Positions 41,009 to 50,768 of a DNA stretch of 64,000 nt are shown piece after piece. Origin of the DNA: an uncultured Hyphomonas sp. (GTDB lineage: Bacteria > Pseudomonadota > Alphaproteobacteria > Caulobacterales > Hyphomonadaceae); the NCBI RefSeq assembly GCF_963678195.1, contig NZ_OY782759.1, positions 1 through 64,000 on the forward strand. Direction: 5' to 3'. The notes under the pieces were generated by a model. That model saw only the letters and a program-made list of their open reading frames with translations. It was not told the origin of the DNA and did no database searches. Both the position numbers and the translations under genes were made by a program. Each line of letters starts with the position of its first letter. Position 1 is the stretch's first letter.

Positions 41009-42739
41009 GTGTCAGGTGGAGACAGCCAATTCGCTGCTGAACGGGCACAAAGGTCCGGTGCAGATGATGCTGCGCTCTGGCGGCGCTTCCGGGGGGTCAG
41101 CGGCGAAGACGCCAAGATCGGCGCCGTGCAGCGCCTGAAACAGACCGGCCCCGTCCCGCAAGGCTTCACCTTCCATCTGGCAGACCTTGTCCCGCCCGAT
41201 ACGCTGCGCGGCGAAGCCCTGATGCGCGGTGTCTGGCGAATCGGCATGTCGCGCATGACGCTGGAACCAGGCCAAAGTCCCTGGTCCGTGCCGATGCCGT
41301 CCAAACATGTCGCTGACAGGCTGCACCGTTTCGCCTGGTTGCCGGACCTGTTCTCTCAAGGTGAAGACGGCGCGATCCGGGCGCGGGCGCATGTCGACAC
41401 CTGGATCGAGATGTTCGGCGGCTTCAATGGCTTTGCCTGGCGGACAGACCCGACAGCCGCCCGCCTCTGGCACTGGCTGCGATGCGGGGAAGACCTGTTC
41501 GAGGAAGGCCCGGAAACAGCCCGTCAGGCCCGCCTCTCCTGCCTGCACCACCAGCTCCGTTACCTGGAAAGCCAGGCCGATGCCGAAATCGCCCCCCGGG
41601 CCCGCTGGGTGTCTGCCGTCGTGCTCGTGGCCGGTGCGCTTTGCTTCAACGACCGCGCTGCCCTCGGCCTCGCGCTGGACCGTCTGGACGCGGAATGCAC
41701 CGCACAGATCCTGCCCGATGGCGGACATGTCAGCCGTGCCCCGTCGCGGCTGCTGTTCTGCCTGCTGCAACTCCAAATGCTGGAAGAATTGCTGACCCGC
41801 GCAGGCATCGAACCACCGGACTATTTCGCCAAATGGATTCCCCGGATGGGGGCGATGCTCGCCTTTTTCCAGACCGGCGACGGTGCGCTGAATCCGTTCA
41901 ATGATGGCGACGAATCCCGTCCGGAAGTTGTTGATGCTGCCCTTGGCCGGCTGCCTGCCCCGCCCCGCCGGTTCACCTTCGCCCCGAAATCCGGCTTTCA
42001 GAAGCTGGAGAAGCACGGCCTGCGCCTGGTGCTCGATTGCGGAGAAGCGCCGGGCCTGCCCTTTGGCGATCAGGCCCATGCCGGCGCCCTTGGCTTTGAA
42101 TTGTCCGACGACACGTCCCGGATCGTTACGTCCTGCGGCTTCAGCGCCGAAGTGAACATAGACTGGCAGGCTGCTGTGCGCCGCACCAGCGCGCACTCAA
42201 CCCTCATCTTGTCCGGCCGGGATTCGGCAACCTTCTCGATGAATGAAGCGACGCGGCTCCTGTCGGCCAGCGGGCCGGAGGGGATTTCCGCGAAACGCCT
42301 GGAAGAGGCCGACGAAATCTGGCTGGACGCCCAGCATGGCGGCTACAAGGCGGCCCATGGCCTCCTGCACCGCCGGCGCCTGTTCATGGCGGGCGATGGC
42401 AAACGGCTCGCCGGGGAGGATTCCCTTGTCCGGCCGATCTCCCAGGGCCCGTCAGAAGACCGGAAATTCATCAATTTCGAGATCCGATTCCACCTTCACC
42501 CCACCGTGGAAGCGATGATGGGCAAAGATGCGATTCGCTTAATATGCGAAAATGGGGCTGTATGGCGCTTCAAAACGAGTCATGAAGGGGCAAGACTCGA
42601 ACGGACGGCTTATCTCGCCCGAGGCGTAGTTGAACGCCCCGAGCAAATTGTGATCGCGGGGTTCGCGGATCCGAATAGTGACGGAACCGAACCTCCGAAC
42701 TGCGTCCGCTGGGCCTTTGTGAAGGAACCGAGCGCATGA
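41009..42739 (+). CDS. heparinase II/III family protein
   Basis: A 576-residue protein with GTG start. The N-terminal half is alpha/alpha toroid-like (WIEMFGGFNGFAWRTDPTAA, LLRTQLRYLE-like helices, DGGHVSRAPSRLLFCLLQL). The C-terminal half is a heparinase II/III beta-sandwich (FGDQAHAGALGFELSDDTSR, AHSTLILSGRDSA, AHGLLHRRRLFMAGDGKRLAGED). Relatives are polysaccharide lyases acting on uronic-acid polymers, but in Caulobacter-like genomes this gene sits between rpe and purH and is probably an envelope or capsule factor. No signal peptide is obvious, which is odd for a lyase. Its stop overlaps the next ATG. Confidence 0.85.
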   Translation: MSGGDSQFAAERAQRSGADDAALWRRFRGVSGEDAKIGAVQRLKQTGPVPQGFTFHLADLVPPDTLRGEALMRGVWRIGMSRMTLEPGQSPWSVPMPSKHVADRLHRFAWLPDLFSQGEDGAIRARAHVDTWIEMFGGFNGFAWRTDPTAARLWHWLRCGEDLFEEGPETARQARLSCLHHQLRYLESQADAEIAPRARWVSAVVLVAGALCFNDRAALGLALDRLDAECTAQILPDGGHVSRAPSRLLFCLLQLQMLEELLTRAGIEPPDYFAKWIPRMGAMLAFFQTGDGALNPFNDGDESRPEVVDAALGRLPAPPRRFTFAPKSGFQKLEKHGLRLVLDCGEAPGLPFGDQAHAGALGFELSDDTSRIVTSCGFSAEVNIDWQAAVRRTSAHSTLILSGRDSATFSMNEATRLLSASGPEGISAKRLEEADEIWLDAQHGGYKAAHGLLHRRRLFMAGDGKRLAGEDSLVRPISQGPSEDRKFINFEIRFHLHPTVEAMMGKDAIRLICENGAVWRFKTSHEGARLERTAYLARGVVERPEQIVIAGFADPNSDGTEPPNCVRWAFVKEPSA

Positions 42740-44628
42740 CGCCTCAACGTATTGCCCGTAGAGCCATGTTCCTCACCCTGGGGTTTGACCTCGCGGTTGC
42801 TGCGGGCGCGATGGTCGTGGCCAACATCCTTCTGTGGTGGACGGCTGAACCGCGCGGCGCCTTTCCGGTCAGCTCTACTCTGCTCAGCACGATTGCCTTC
42901 ACTGCCTCGGTTGCCGCCGGATTCCTGATACTGCGGATCCAGACGCAGGTCTGGCGTCATATCGGCTGGCCGGATGCTCTGCGCGTGATGCAGGCCGTCG
43001 CCCTGTCCGGCCTGATCTATCTGCCGATTGCCGGTCTGCTCAATGGCGCCCTGTCCCAGCCCTGGGGCGTGCTGCTGACAGCCCTCCTGATCTGGACCAT
43101 CGGCCTTTTCACCGGGCGGATGGTTGCCCTTTCGCGTTCCACCCGGAAACCTCTGCAGATCTTCAGCCCGATTGCTAAAGATGCCCGCCCCATCCTGCTG
43201 ATTGGCGATGTCCCGAGCTGTATCGGCGTGATCCGGCGCCTGCAGACCCCGACCGAGACCCAGAATTTCCGCCTGCTGGGCCTGATCGATACGGATGGTA
43301 ATGATCTTGGCCGCGCCATTCGCGGCGTGCCGATCATGGGCGGCCTGGACGACTTGTCCAATGTGCTCGACATTCTGAGCGTCCGCTACGAGGACATGCC
43401 CTGGGTCGCCGTGACCGGTGCGGCCCGCGACCGCAAGATCATGATGCAGATCCTGGACGTTACGTCTTCGCATGGGGCGGAAATCATGGCGCTGTCCGGC
43501 GAAGAGACGGCCCATCTGCTGGAACCCGTCCGGCCGGCCGACCTGCTGGCCCGTCCGGAACGGCGTCTCAACATTGCGCCGGTCCGAAGCAAAATCGAAG
43601 GCGCCCGGGTGCTGATCACAGGCGGCGGCGGCACGATCGGTTCGGAACTGGCACGTCAGGTTGCCGGGCTCAAACCGGCGCAGCTGACGATTATCGATTC
43701 CTGCGAGTACAATCTCTACAGCATCGACATGGAGCTGACGAAACAGTTCCCGGACCTCAACATCCGCGCCCGCCTCGGCGATGTGCGTGATGCTCAACGC
43801 GTACGCGACATCTTCCAGAGCGCCCAGCCGCAGGTCGTGATCCATGCCGCCGCGCTGAAGCACGTGCCCCTCATGGAACGCAATGTCTGCGAGGCGATCC
43901 TGACCAATGTGGCCGGGGCGGTGAACTGCGCGCAGGCGGCGGCCGCCATCGGCGCGAACAGTTTCGTTTTCATCTCGACCGACAAGGCCGTGGACCCGGA
44001 CAATGTCATGGGCGCCACCAAGCGCCTCGCCGAGATCGCCATTTCCCGCATTGCGGAGGACTCCGAAATGGCGGCGGCCATGGTCCGGTTCGGCAATGTG
44101 CTGGGCTCGTCCGGATCGGTGGTGCCGCTGTTCGAAAAGCAGATCACCGATGGCGGGCCGGTGACCATCACGCATCTTGGCGTCACCCGGTATTTCATGA
44201 CAGTGGAAGAAGCCTCTGCGCTCGTCCTGCAGGCCAGCGCCCTGCAGCATGATTGCCGGAATTCGGACATTTACGTCCTCGACATGGGCGAGCCGATGCC
44301 GATCCTGCAACTGGCCGAGACGCTGATCCGCCTGAAGGGCCTGATCCCTGGAGTCGATATCGCGATCAAAGAGACCGGTCTGCGGGCAGGCGAAAAAATG
44401 CACGAAGCGCTGACCTATGAGCATGAGACGGTCACTGGCACCGATGTTGATGGTGTCCTGCGCGTCGCCAGCCGCACGCCCGCATCGGAACTGTTCGACA
44501 AGCAGCTGACGGTCCTGATCGAAGCGGCCAGCCGCCGGGAACGCTCCGAAGCGCTGCGCATGCTGGGCATGATGGTGCCGGAATATGGCGTGGAGCGGGC
44601 TGCGAAAGCCTTCAAGGACATCGCTTGA
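42736..44628 (+). CDS. membrane nucleotide-sugar dehydratase (WbpM/CapD/PglF type)
   Basis: A 630-residue inner-membrane enzyme. Four N-terminal helices (to about residue 130) are followed by a CoA-binding-like Rossmann part (ILLIGDVPSCIGV) and then a dehydratase domain with G296-G-G-G-T-I-G. The catalytic triad is S414 in FISTDKAV with M425-x3-K429 in NVMGATKR. Met in place of Tyr (SMK) is the mark of the large UDP-GlcNAc 4,6-dehydratases. It probably feeds a modified amino sugar to O-antigen, capsule or protein glycans. It lies between the heparinase-like gene and purH. Confidence 0.92.
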   Translation: MTPQRIARRAMFLTLGFDLAVAAGAMVVANILLWWTAEPRGAFPVSSTLLSTIAFTASVAAGFLILRIQTQVWRHIGWPDALRVMQAVALSGLIYLPIAGLLNGALSQPWGVLLTALLIWTIGLFTGRMVALSRSTRKPLQIFSPIAKDARPILLIGDVPSCIGVIRRLQTPTETQNFRLLGLIDTDGNDLGRAIRGVPIMGGLDDLSNVLDILSVRYEDMPWVAVTGAARDRKIMMQILDVTSSHGAEIMALSGEETAHLLEPVRPADLLARPERRLNIAPVRSKIEGARVLITGGGGTIGSELARQVAGLKPAQLTIIDSCEYNLYSIDMELTKQFPDLNIRARLGDVRDAQRVRDIFQSAQPQVVIHAAALKHVPLMERNVCEAILTNVAGAVNCAQAAAAIGANSFVFISTDKAVDPDNVMGATKRLAEIAISRIAEDSEMAAAMVRFGNVLGSSGSVVPLFEKQITDGGPVTITHLGVTRYFMTVEEASALVLQASALQHDCRNSDIYVLDMGEPMPILQLAETLIRLKGLIPGVDIAIKETGLRAGEKMHEALTYEHETVTGTDVDGVLRVASRTPASELFDKQLTVLIEAASRRERSEALRMLGMMVPEYGVERAAKAFKDIA

Positions 44629-44688
44629 CGCCCGGCCCTGCCGTGCTACCCCGCGCGGCAACAGATTGTCCTTCCTGGAGACCCCCTC

Positions 44689-46290
44689 ATGTCCGACGCC
44701 GCTAGCGGAGCCCCCGTCCGTATTCGCCGTGCCCTCCTGTCCGTTTCTGACAAGACCGGCCTTGTGGAACAGGCCCGAAAGCTGGCCGAAAAGGGTGTCG
44801 AGCTGGTTTCCACCGGCGGCACGTCGAAACTGCTCAAGGAGGCCGGCCTTGAGGTGAGGGACGTCGCCGACCTGACCGGCTTCCCGGAAATGATGGATGG
44901 CCGCGTGAAGACGCTGCACCCGGCCGTGCATGGCGGCCTCCTCTATCTGCGCGACAACCCGTCCCACGTGAAAGACGCCGAGACCCACGGCATCGGCGCG
45001 ATCGACCTGATCTATGTGAACCTCTACCCCTTCGAAGCCACCGTCGCCTCCGGCGCGGACTTTGAAACCTGTATCGAGAATATCGACATTGGCGGTCCGG
45101 CCATGCTGCGCGCGGCGGCCAAGAACGGCGCCTTCGTCGCTGTCTGCACCGATGGCGGCGATGTCGACAAGGTGCTGGAAGAGATGGACGCGAATGACGG
45201 CGAGGTCTCCGTCGCCCTCTGCCGCAAGCTTGCCGCAAAGACCTATGCCCGCACAGCGGCCTATGATGCCGCCATCTCCTATTGGTATGCCGACCAGCTG
45301 GGCGAAACCGCGCCGGACTGGGCGGCCCTCGGCGGCAAGCTGCAGCAGAGCCTTCGCTATGGCGAGAACCCGCACCAGAAAGCCGCCTTCTACGTCACCG
45401 GCGAGAAGCGCCCCGGCGTTGCCACGGCGAAACAGCTGCAGGGCAAGGAACTCTCCTACAACAATATCAACGATACCGACGCGGCCTATGAGCTGATCGG
45501 CGAACTTGGCGCAGAGACGCCCGCCGTCGCCATCATCAAGCACGCCAATCCCTGCGGCGTTGCACAAGGGTCGAGCATCATTGAGGCCTACCGCGCCGCG
45601 CTCGCCTGCGACTCGACCTCTGCTTTCGGCGGCATCGTGGCCCTGAACCGCGCGCTGGATGAAGAGACAGCCAAAGAGATCTCCCAGATCTTCACCGAAG
45701 TCGTCATCGCGCCGGGCGCCGATGCGGCGGCCGAAGCGATCTTCGCGAAGAAAAAGAACCTCCGTCTCCTGATCACCGAAGGCCTGCCCGACCCGGCTTC
45801 GGCCGGACGGTTCGTGAAAACCGTTGCTGGCGGCTTCCTGATGCAGGACCGGGACTTCGGCCGCATCACGAAGGCTGACCTGAAAGTCGTCACCAAGATC
45901 GCCCCGACCGAGCAACAGCTGGATGACCTCCTCTTCGCCTGGCGCGTCGCCAAGCATGTGAAGTCCAACACGATCGTCTATGCAAAAGACGGCGCGACCG
46001 TCGGCGTCGGTGCCGGCCAGATGAGCCGCGTCGACTCTGCCCGCATTGCCGCCCGCAAGGCCGAAGATGCCGCCGAAGCCGCTGGCTGGGCCGAACCGAA
46101 GACCAAGGGCTGCGTTGCCGCTTCTGACGCCTTCTTCCCCTTCCCCGACGGTCTGCTGCAGGCTGCCTCTGCCGGCGCCAGCGCCGTGATCCAGCCGGGC
46201 GGCTCGATCCGCGACGATGAAGTGATCGCTGCTGCCGACGAGGCCGGCCTCGCCATGGTCTTCACCGGCATGCGCCACTTCCGCCACTAG
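44689..46290 (+). CDS. purH: bifunctional AICAR transformylase / IMP cyclohydrolase
   Basis: A 533-residue enzyme for the last two steps of IMP synthesis. The N-terminal MGS-like cyclohydrolase domain (to about 200) has [29 protein letters not shown] and [13 protein letters not shown]. The C-terminal transformylase domain has [26 protein letters not shown] with the catalytic Lys-His, [20 protein letters not shown], and the end [14 protein letters not shown]. Full length. A GGAG site precedes the ATG. The small lipoprotein gene follows within 10 bp. Confidence 0.97.
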   Translation: MSDAASGAPVRIRRALLSVSDKTGLVEQARKLAEKGVELVSTGGTSKLLKEAGLEVRDVADLTGFPEMMDGRVKTLHPAVHGGLLYLRDNPSHVKDAETHGIGAIDLIYVNLYPFEATVASGADFETCIENIDIGGPAMLRAAAKNGAFVAVCTDGGDVDKVLEEMDANDGEVSVALCRKLAAKTYARTAAYDAAISYWYADQLGETAPDWAALGGKLQQSLRYGENPHQKAAFYVTGEKRPGVATAKQLQGKELSYNNINDTDAAYELIGELGAETPAVAIIKHANPCGVAQGSSIIEAYRAALACDSTSAFGGIVALNRALDEETAKEISQIFTEVVIAPGADAAAEAIFAKKKNLRLLITEGLPDPASAGRFVKTVAGGFLMQDRDFGRITKADLKVVTKIAPTEQQLDDLLFAWRVAKHVKSNTIVYAKDGATVGVGAGQMSRVDSARIAARKAEDAAEAAGWAEPKTKGCVAASDAFFPFPDGLLQAASAGASAVIQPGGSIRDDEVIAAADEAGLAMVFTGMRHFRH

Positions 46291-46300
46291 GCCCGGCCCG

Positions 46301-46876
46301 GTGCGCGCGCTTCTCCTCATGGTCGCCACGCTGTTCGTTTCCGCGTGCAGCCAGCCGACTCTGCAGGAATCGGAGTTCATGCACCGGCTGACGGCGCTCT
46401 GCGGCAAGGCCTTCGAAGGCAAGATCGTCAGCGATGATTTGCAGGACGACCCCTGGCGCGCCCAGCGTATCGTCATGCATGTGCGCTCCTGCACAAAGGA
46501 CGAGATCCGCATCCCGCTGCATGTGGGCGACGACCGCTCCCGCGTCTGGGTCATCCACCGCGAGGGCGACCGCCTCGCCCTGCACCATGAGCACCGCCAC
46601 GCAGACGGCACCCTCGACGCGCTGACCGGCTATGGCGGCACGCGCGATGACCGGTTCAGCGGCAGCCGCCTGAATTTCCCTGCCGACGAGGCCACCAAGG
46701 CCCTGTTCGATGCCTCCGGCATCCCGCAGTCGAAAGAGAATGTCTGGGCCGTGGAAGTACGCCCCACGCACAGCCTGTTCGCCTACGAACTGGAACGCCC
46801 CGGCCGCTTCTTCCGCGTGGAATTCGACACAGCCAATCCCGTCGACCCGCCACCGGCACCCTGGGGCGCGGAGTAG
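46301..46876 (+). CDS. uncharacterised lipoprotein
   Basis: A 191-residue exported protein with GTG start. The signal ends at a plausible lipobox, VSAC (MVATLFVSACSQP). Mature features: MHRLTALCGKAFEGKIVSDD, RSCTKDEIRIPLHVGDDRSR, LHHEHRHADG and YGGTRDDRF. Two mature cysteines may pair. No family name comes to mind; similar proteins occur after purH in related genomes in my recollection, which would need a search. It is probably cotranscribed with purH. Confidence 0.75.
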   Translation: MRALLLMVATLFVSACSQPTLQESEFMHRLTALCGKAFEGKIVSDDLQDDPWRAQRIVMHVRSCTKDEIRIPLHVGDDRSRVWVIHREGDRLALHHEHRHADGTLDALTGYGGTRDDRFSGSRLNFPADEATKALFDASGIPQSKENVWAVEVRPTHSLFAYELERPGRFFRVEFDTANPVDPPPAPWGAE

Positions 46877-46882
46877 CGGCGT

Positions 46883-47701
46883 CTAAAGTGTGAAGCTGCC
46901 TTCGATCACTGTCACTGAGGTGCCAATCAGTTTCACCCGGTCGCCCTCCAGGCGTGTATCGATGAAGGCGCCACGCCCCGGGAAGGCCTGACGGCATTTG
47001 AGGTCCGTTTTGCCGAAGCGTTCGCTCATGACGCGGGCCAGCATTGTGTGCCAGCTGCCGGTGGCCGGATCTTCATTGATGCCGCTGCCGGGGGCGAAGA
47101 AGCGGCTGGTGACATCCACGCCATCGCCGCCTAGCGCAAAGCAGCCGAAATTGCCGCGGTCCCAGCCTTTGCCCGGAACGCCCAGATCTTTCAGGGCTTT
47201 TTGATCAGGCTTCAGGGCCTCGACCTCTTCCGGCGTTTCGAACCGGGCCGCGTAGAACATGCCGCCCCACGCCTGCACCGGCCGGGCGCCCAGCGCAGCG
47301 GCGACATCATCCGTCACCGGAATTTCCTGGACCGGCCCGCAGGGAAAGTCCATTTCCAGCCGGCCATCGGCCAGGCGCCGCACGATCAGCGTTCCGGAAT
47401 GGACCGTTTCGAAATGGATCGTTTCTCCGCTGAAGCCCTGCTCTTCGAACAGGACATGCGCGCTTGCCAGCGTCGCATGACCGCAAAGCGGCACTTCCAC
47501 TGCCGGGGTGAACCAGCGCAGCGCCCACATATTCCCGCCCATGTGAACGAGATACGCCGTTTCCGCGACATTGTTCTCTGCCGCAATCGCCTGGAGGATG
47601 GCATCCGGCAGGAAATCTTCCAGCGGCATCACGCACGCCTGGTTTCCCTCGAACGGACGCAAGGCAAAGGCATCAACCTGGTAGAATGGAAATTTCGGCA
47701 T
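46883..47701 (-). CDS. PhzF family isomerase-like protein
   Basis: A 272-residue protein with the two-lobed diaminopimelate-epimerase-like PhzF fold. Markers: FPFYQVDAFALRPFEGNQACV, NNVAETAYL with the family's catalytic Glu47, LRWFTPAVEVPLCGHATLA, and SRFFAPGSGINEDPATGSWH. PhzF itself isomerises dihydrohydroxyanthranilate in phenazine synthesis, but most relatives, including this one without other phz genes nearby, have unknown substrates. It converges with the purH-linked lipoprotein gene. Confidence 0.9.
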   Translation of the reverse strand: MPKFPFYQVDAFALRPFEGNQACVMPLEDFLPDAILQAIAAENNVAETAYLVHMGGNMWALRWFTPAVEVPLCGHATLASAHVLFEEQGFSGETIHFETVHSGTLIVRRLADGRLEMDFPCGPVQEIPVTDDVAAALGARPVQAWGGMFYAARFETPEEVEALKPDQKALKDLGVPGKGWDRGNFGCFALGGDGVDVTSRFFAPGSGINEDPATGSWHTMLARVMSERFGKTDLKCRQAFPGRGAFIDTRLEGDRVKLIGTSVTVIEGSFTL

Positions 47702-47786
47702 CGGCGCCTCCTGTTCCAGGGCGCCTCCTTTGCCACACTCTCCGCAGGCGGCAAATCGATCATTTCTGATGGATTGTTAAGGTCGG

Positions 47787-48605
47787 CTAATCGTCCTCGT
47801 CCAGCACCCAGCCATGATGGACCGGTCCGTCACCTCTGCCAAAACCCTTGGCCGCACGGATCGCGCCCATAAGATAGTCGCGCCCCTGCTCGACTGCGTC
47901 CGGCACGCTGGCGCCCTGCCCCAGCATGGCCGCGATGGCAGAAGCGAGCGTGCAACCGGTACCGTGCGTGGACGTTGTATCGATGCGCGGGCTTTCGAAG
48001 ATCCATTCTCCGGTTGTGGTCTGGAGAACATCGGTGATCCTGCTGCCGGGAATATGCCCGCCCTTCACCAGCGCGCCATGTGCCCCGAGTTCCAGAAGCT
48101 GCTCCGCAGCCCGGCGCTGGCCATCGACCGTTTCCACCGCCTTGCCGGTCAGCACTTCTGCTTCCGGCGCATTCGGGGTGACAAGGCGCGCATTGGCCAC
48201 CAGCTCTGACCGGATCGCCTCGACGCCTTTCACATCCACCAGTCGATGGCCGGATGTGGAGATCATGACCGGGTCAATGACGCGCGGGATCATCTGTGCG
48301 TGTTCGGACAGGCATTCGGCTACCGCTTCGACCAGTTGGGCAGATCCCAGCATGCCGGTCTTGATGGCATCGGCACCGATATCGGCGAGCGTGACCTTCA
48401 TCTGGCCGATCACCGCGTCCAGTGGCACAGGCCACACACCATGCACGCCGGTCGTGTCCTGAACGGTGATCGCCGTCACCGCTGTCATGGCAAAGCCGCC
48501 CAGCATGGTGACGGCCTTGATGTCGGCCTGGATTCCGGCCCCGCCGCCAGAATCCGATCCGGCGATAATGAGGACCCTGCCCTGCGGGCCTTGCGCCTCA
48601 GCCAT
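47787..48605 (-). CDS. thiD: hydroxymethylpyrimidine / phosphomethylpyrimidine kinase
   Basis: A 272-residue ribokinase-fold enzyme that phosphorylates HMP and HMP-P for thiamine synthesis. Markers: LIIAGSDSGGGAGIQADIKA, GGFAMTAVTAITVQDT, IKTGMLGSAQLVE, VIDPVMISTSGHRL, and anion-hole and catalytic segment THGTGCTLASAIAA. No other thi gene and no TPP-riboswitch-like sequence is nearby; it begins 5 bp after the aldolase gene and is probably in the ugd-aldolase transcript. Confidence 0.93.
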   Translation of the reverse strand: MAEAQGPQGRVLIIAGSDSGGGAGIQADIKAVTMLGGFAMTAVTAITVQDTTGVHGVWPVPLDAVIGQMKVTLADIGADAIKTGMLGSAQLVEAVAECLSEHAQMIPRVIDPVMISTSGHRLVDVKGVEAIRSELVANARLVTPNAPEAEVLTGKAVETVDGQRRAAEQLLELGAHGALVKGGHIPGSRITDVLQTTTGEWIFESPRIDTTSTHGTGCTLASAIAAMLGQGASVPDAVEQGRDYLMGAIRAAKGFGRGDGPVHHGWVLDEDD

Positions 48606-48610
48606 GCGGA

Positions 48611-49261
48611 TCAGACCTTGATGCCGGCCTTCTCGGCATCCGCCATGAAGGCTGCCAGGCCTTTGTCTGTCAGCGGATGAGCGGCAAGCGACTTGATCAC
48701 GTTCGGCGGCATGGTCGCGACATCTGCGCCAGCCAGCGCCGACTCCTTCACATGGTTCGCCGTCCGGATGGAGGCGGCCAGGATTTCGGTATCGAACAGG
48801 TAGTTGTCATAGATCTGGCGGATGTCGGAGATCAGCTCCATGCCGTCGAGATTGATGTCGTCGAGACGGCCGATGAAGGGGGAAATGAAGGTCGCCCCGG
48901 CCTTGGCCGCCAGCAGGGCCTGATTGGCCGAGAAGCAAAGCGTGACATTCACCATCGTGCCTTCGCCCGTCAGCGTCTTGCAGGCTTTCAGGCCGTCCCA
49001 GGTGAGCGGCAGTTTCACCGCGACGTTTTCAGCGATCGCGGCCAGCTTGCGGCCTTCGCTGATCATGCCGTCATAATCCATGGCGACGACTTCGGCACTG
49101 ACCGGGCCTTCCACCAGGTCGCAGATTTCCTTGATCACGTCGGTGAAAGGTTTGCCGGCCTTGGCCACCAGAGACGGGTTCGTGGTCACGCCGTCGATCA
49201 GACCCGTGGCAGCGAGTTCCGAGATGTCGTCAATATTCGCGGTATCTACAAAGAATTTCAT
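48611..49261 (-). CDS. fsa: fructose-6-phosphate aldolase / transaldolase-like
   Basis: A 216-residue TIM-barrel enzyme of the TalC/MipB group. [13 protein letters not shown] at the start, [11 protein letters not shown], and the Schiff-base Lys83 in [12 protein letters not shown] are visible, with [21 protein letters not shown] and SPFIGRLDD. This short class is annotated either as fructose-6-phosphate aldolase or as a short transaldolase; the sequence does not separate them and the chromosome may rely on it as its transaldolase. It lies between ugd (27 bp) and thiD (5 bp). Confidence 0.92.
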   Translation of the reverse strand: MKFFVDTANIDDISELAATGLIDGVTTNPSLVAKAGKPFTDVIKEICDLVEGPVSAEVVAMDYDGMISEGRKLAAIAENVAVKLPLTWDGLKACKTLTGEGTMVNVTLCFSANQALLAAKAGATFISPFIGRLDDINLDGMELISDIRQIYDNYLFDTEILAASIRTANHVKESALAGADVATMPPNVIKSLAAHPLTDKGLAAFMADAEKAGIKV

Positions 49262-49288
49262 CGGTCCAGTCCCTTTCAGCGGGTCAAA

Positions 49289-50599
49289 TTAAACGGCCGG
49301 ACGGCCAATGGAGGTGTAGGCAAAGCCCTTGGCGGCCATGTCCTCCGGGGAATAGATGTTTCGCAGGTCGACCACGATATTGCTCTTCAGCCCGGCTTTG
49401 ATCCGCTCCAGGTCAAGCGCGCGGAACTGGTCCCATTCGGTGACGATGACCAGAGCATCTGCGCCTTCCGCGGCCTCATAGGCATTCTTGGTGAACTCAA
49501 TATCCTTGAGCAGATGGGTGGCTTCGGTCATGGCTTCCGGGTCGAACGCCTTGATCTTCGCGCCGGCAGCCTGCAGCGCCGGGAGAATGTCGAGGCTCGG
49601 CGCGTCGCGCATGTCGTCCGTGTTCTGCTTGAAGGCGAGCCCCAGCACACCGATGGTCTTGCCACTGACGTCGCCATTCATGGCGTCGATCACCTTGCCG
49701 GCCATCGCCTTCTTGCGGGCGGCATTAACCTCGACAACCGTGTCGACGATGCGCACCGGGCTGTCATAGTCGTTCGCGGTTTTTGTGAGAGCCAGCGTGT
49801 CTTTCGGAAAGCAGGAGCCGCCATAACCGGGGCCGGCGTTCAGGAATTTCGACCCGATCCGGCCATCAAGACCGATGCCGCGGGAGACTTCCTGGACGTT
49901 CGCGCCAACCTTTTCGCAGAGGTCCGCCATTTCGTTGATGAAGGTGATCTTCACAGCGAGGAAGGCGTTGGCAGCGTATTTGATCAGTTCCGACGTGCGG
50001 CGGGCCGTGAACAGGATCGGCGTCTCGTTCAGGAAGAGCGGACGGTAGAGTTCCTTCATCACCTGACGGGCGCGTTCGTCTTCGGTGCCGACCACGACGC
50101 GGTCCGGAATCTTGAAGTCCTTGATGGCGGCGCCTTCGCGCAGGAATTCCGGATTGGACACGACAGCGAAATCACCGTCAGGCCGTGTCTTGCGGATGAT
50201 CTCTTCCACCTCATCCCCGGTGCCGACCGGCACGGTGGACTTGGTGACGACGACCGTGAAGCCGTCCATCAGCTGGGCGATCTCTTCGGCCGCACCGTAG
50301 ACATAGGAGAGATCCGCATGGCCATCTCCGCGGCGGGACGGCGTTCCGACCGCGATAAAGACGGCATCGGCATCGCGAATGGCTTCGGCCGGATCGGTTG
50401 TGAAGAACAGGCGCTCTTCCTCGACATTCTTGGCGACCAGGCTGTCGAGGCCGGGCTCATAGATCGGCATGACGCCAGCCTTCAGCTTCTCGATCTTGGA
50501 AGCGTCCTTGTCGACACAGGTGACGACATGGCCGAAATCCGCAAAGCAGGCGCCAGAAACCAGCCCCACATAGCCTGTGCCAATCATCGCAACGCGCAT
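49289..50599 (-). CDS. ugd: UDP-glucose 6-dehydrogenase
   Basis: A 436-residue enzyme that oxidises UDP-glucose twice to UDP-glucuronate, a precursor for capsule, exopolysaccharide and lipid A sugars. Markers: MRVAMIGTGYVGLVSGACFADFG (NAD site), AVGTPSRRGDGHADLSYV, TKSTVPVGTGDE, NPEFLREGAAIKDF, and the thio-ester Cys in NAGPGYGGSCFPKD (near residue 263), then GLAFKQNTDDMRDAPS. First gene of the ugd-fsa-thiD run and part of the window's surface-sugar theme with the CapD-like and phosphomannomutase genes. Confidence 0.95.
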   Translation of the reverse strand: MRVAMIGTGYVGLVSGACFADFGHVVTCVDKDASKIEKLKAGVMPIYEPGLDSLVAKNVEEERLFFTTDPAEAIRDADAVFIAVGTPSRRGDGHADLSYVYGAAEEIAQLMDGFTVVVTKSTVPVGTGDEVEEIIRKTRPDGDFAVVSNPEFLREGAAIKDFKIPDRVVVGTEDERARQVMKELYRPLFLNETPILFTARRTSELIKYAANAFLAVKITFINEMADLCEKVGANVQEVSRGIGLDGRIGSKFLNAGPGYGGSCFPKDTLALTKTANDYDSPVRIVDTVVEVNAARKKAMAGKVIDAMNGDVSGKTIGVLGLAFKQNTDDMRDAPSLDILPALQAAGAKIKAFDPEAMTEATHLLKDIEFTKNAYEAAEGADALVIVTEWDQFRALDLERIKAGLKSNIVVDLRNIYSPEDMAAKGFAYTSIGRPAV

Positions 50600-50686
50600 G
50601 GGGGTACCCTCGATTCTGCCAGTATAAACTGGGCGGAGGGGTGCGATTTTTGTGCCCCTAGGTCAAGAGGGCAAGGCTGCGTGTCC

Positions 50687-50743
50687 GGCAGTTTCAACTG
50701 CCAGGATTCCGGATTGACTCCGGTGGTCCCGAAGGACTAGATC
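50687..50743 (+). promoter_or_regulatory. promoter and operator candidate for the GST gene
   Basis: A perfect inverted repeat GGCAGTT-TC-AACTGCC (50687-50702) lies just upstream of TTGACT (50714-50719) with TAGATC (50738-50743) 18 bases on. The ATG is at 50769. The palindrome is well placed for a dimeric regulator. Confidence 0.4.
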
Positions 50744-50768
50744 AAAACGTGAACAGCGGGAGGGACGC

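Noticed and set aside
42610-46611. A 1333-codon open frame on the minus strand
   Set aside because: It is antisense to the CapD-like and purH genes, whose products match known families end to end. Long antisense frames are expected in GC-rich DNA.
48606-48700. A TPP riboswitch upstream of thiD
   Set aside because: thiD starts 5 bp after the aldolase gene and no THI-element core is visible.
48677-50740. A 687-codon plus-strand frame opposite fsa and ugd
   Set aside because: Antisense shadow; the minus-strand genes have all catalytic motifs.
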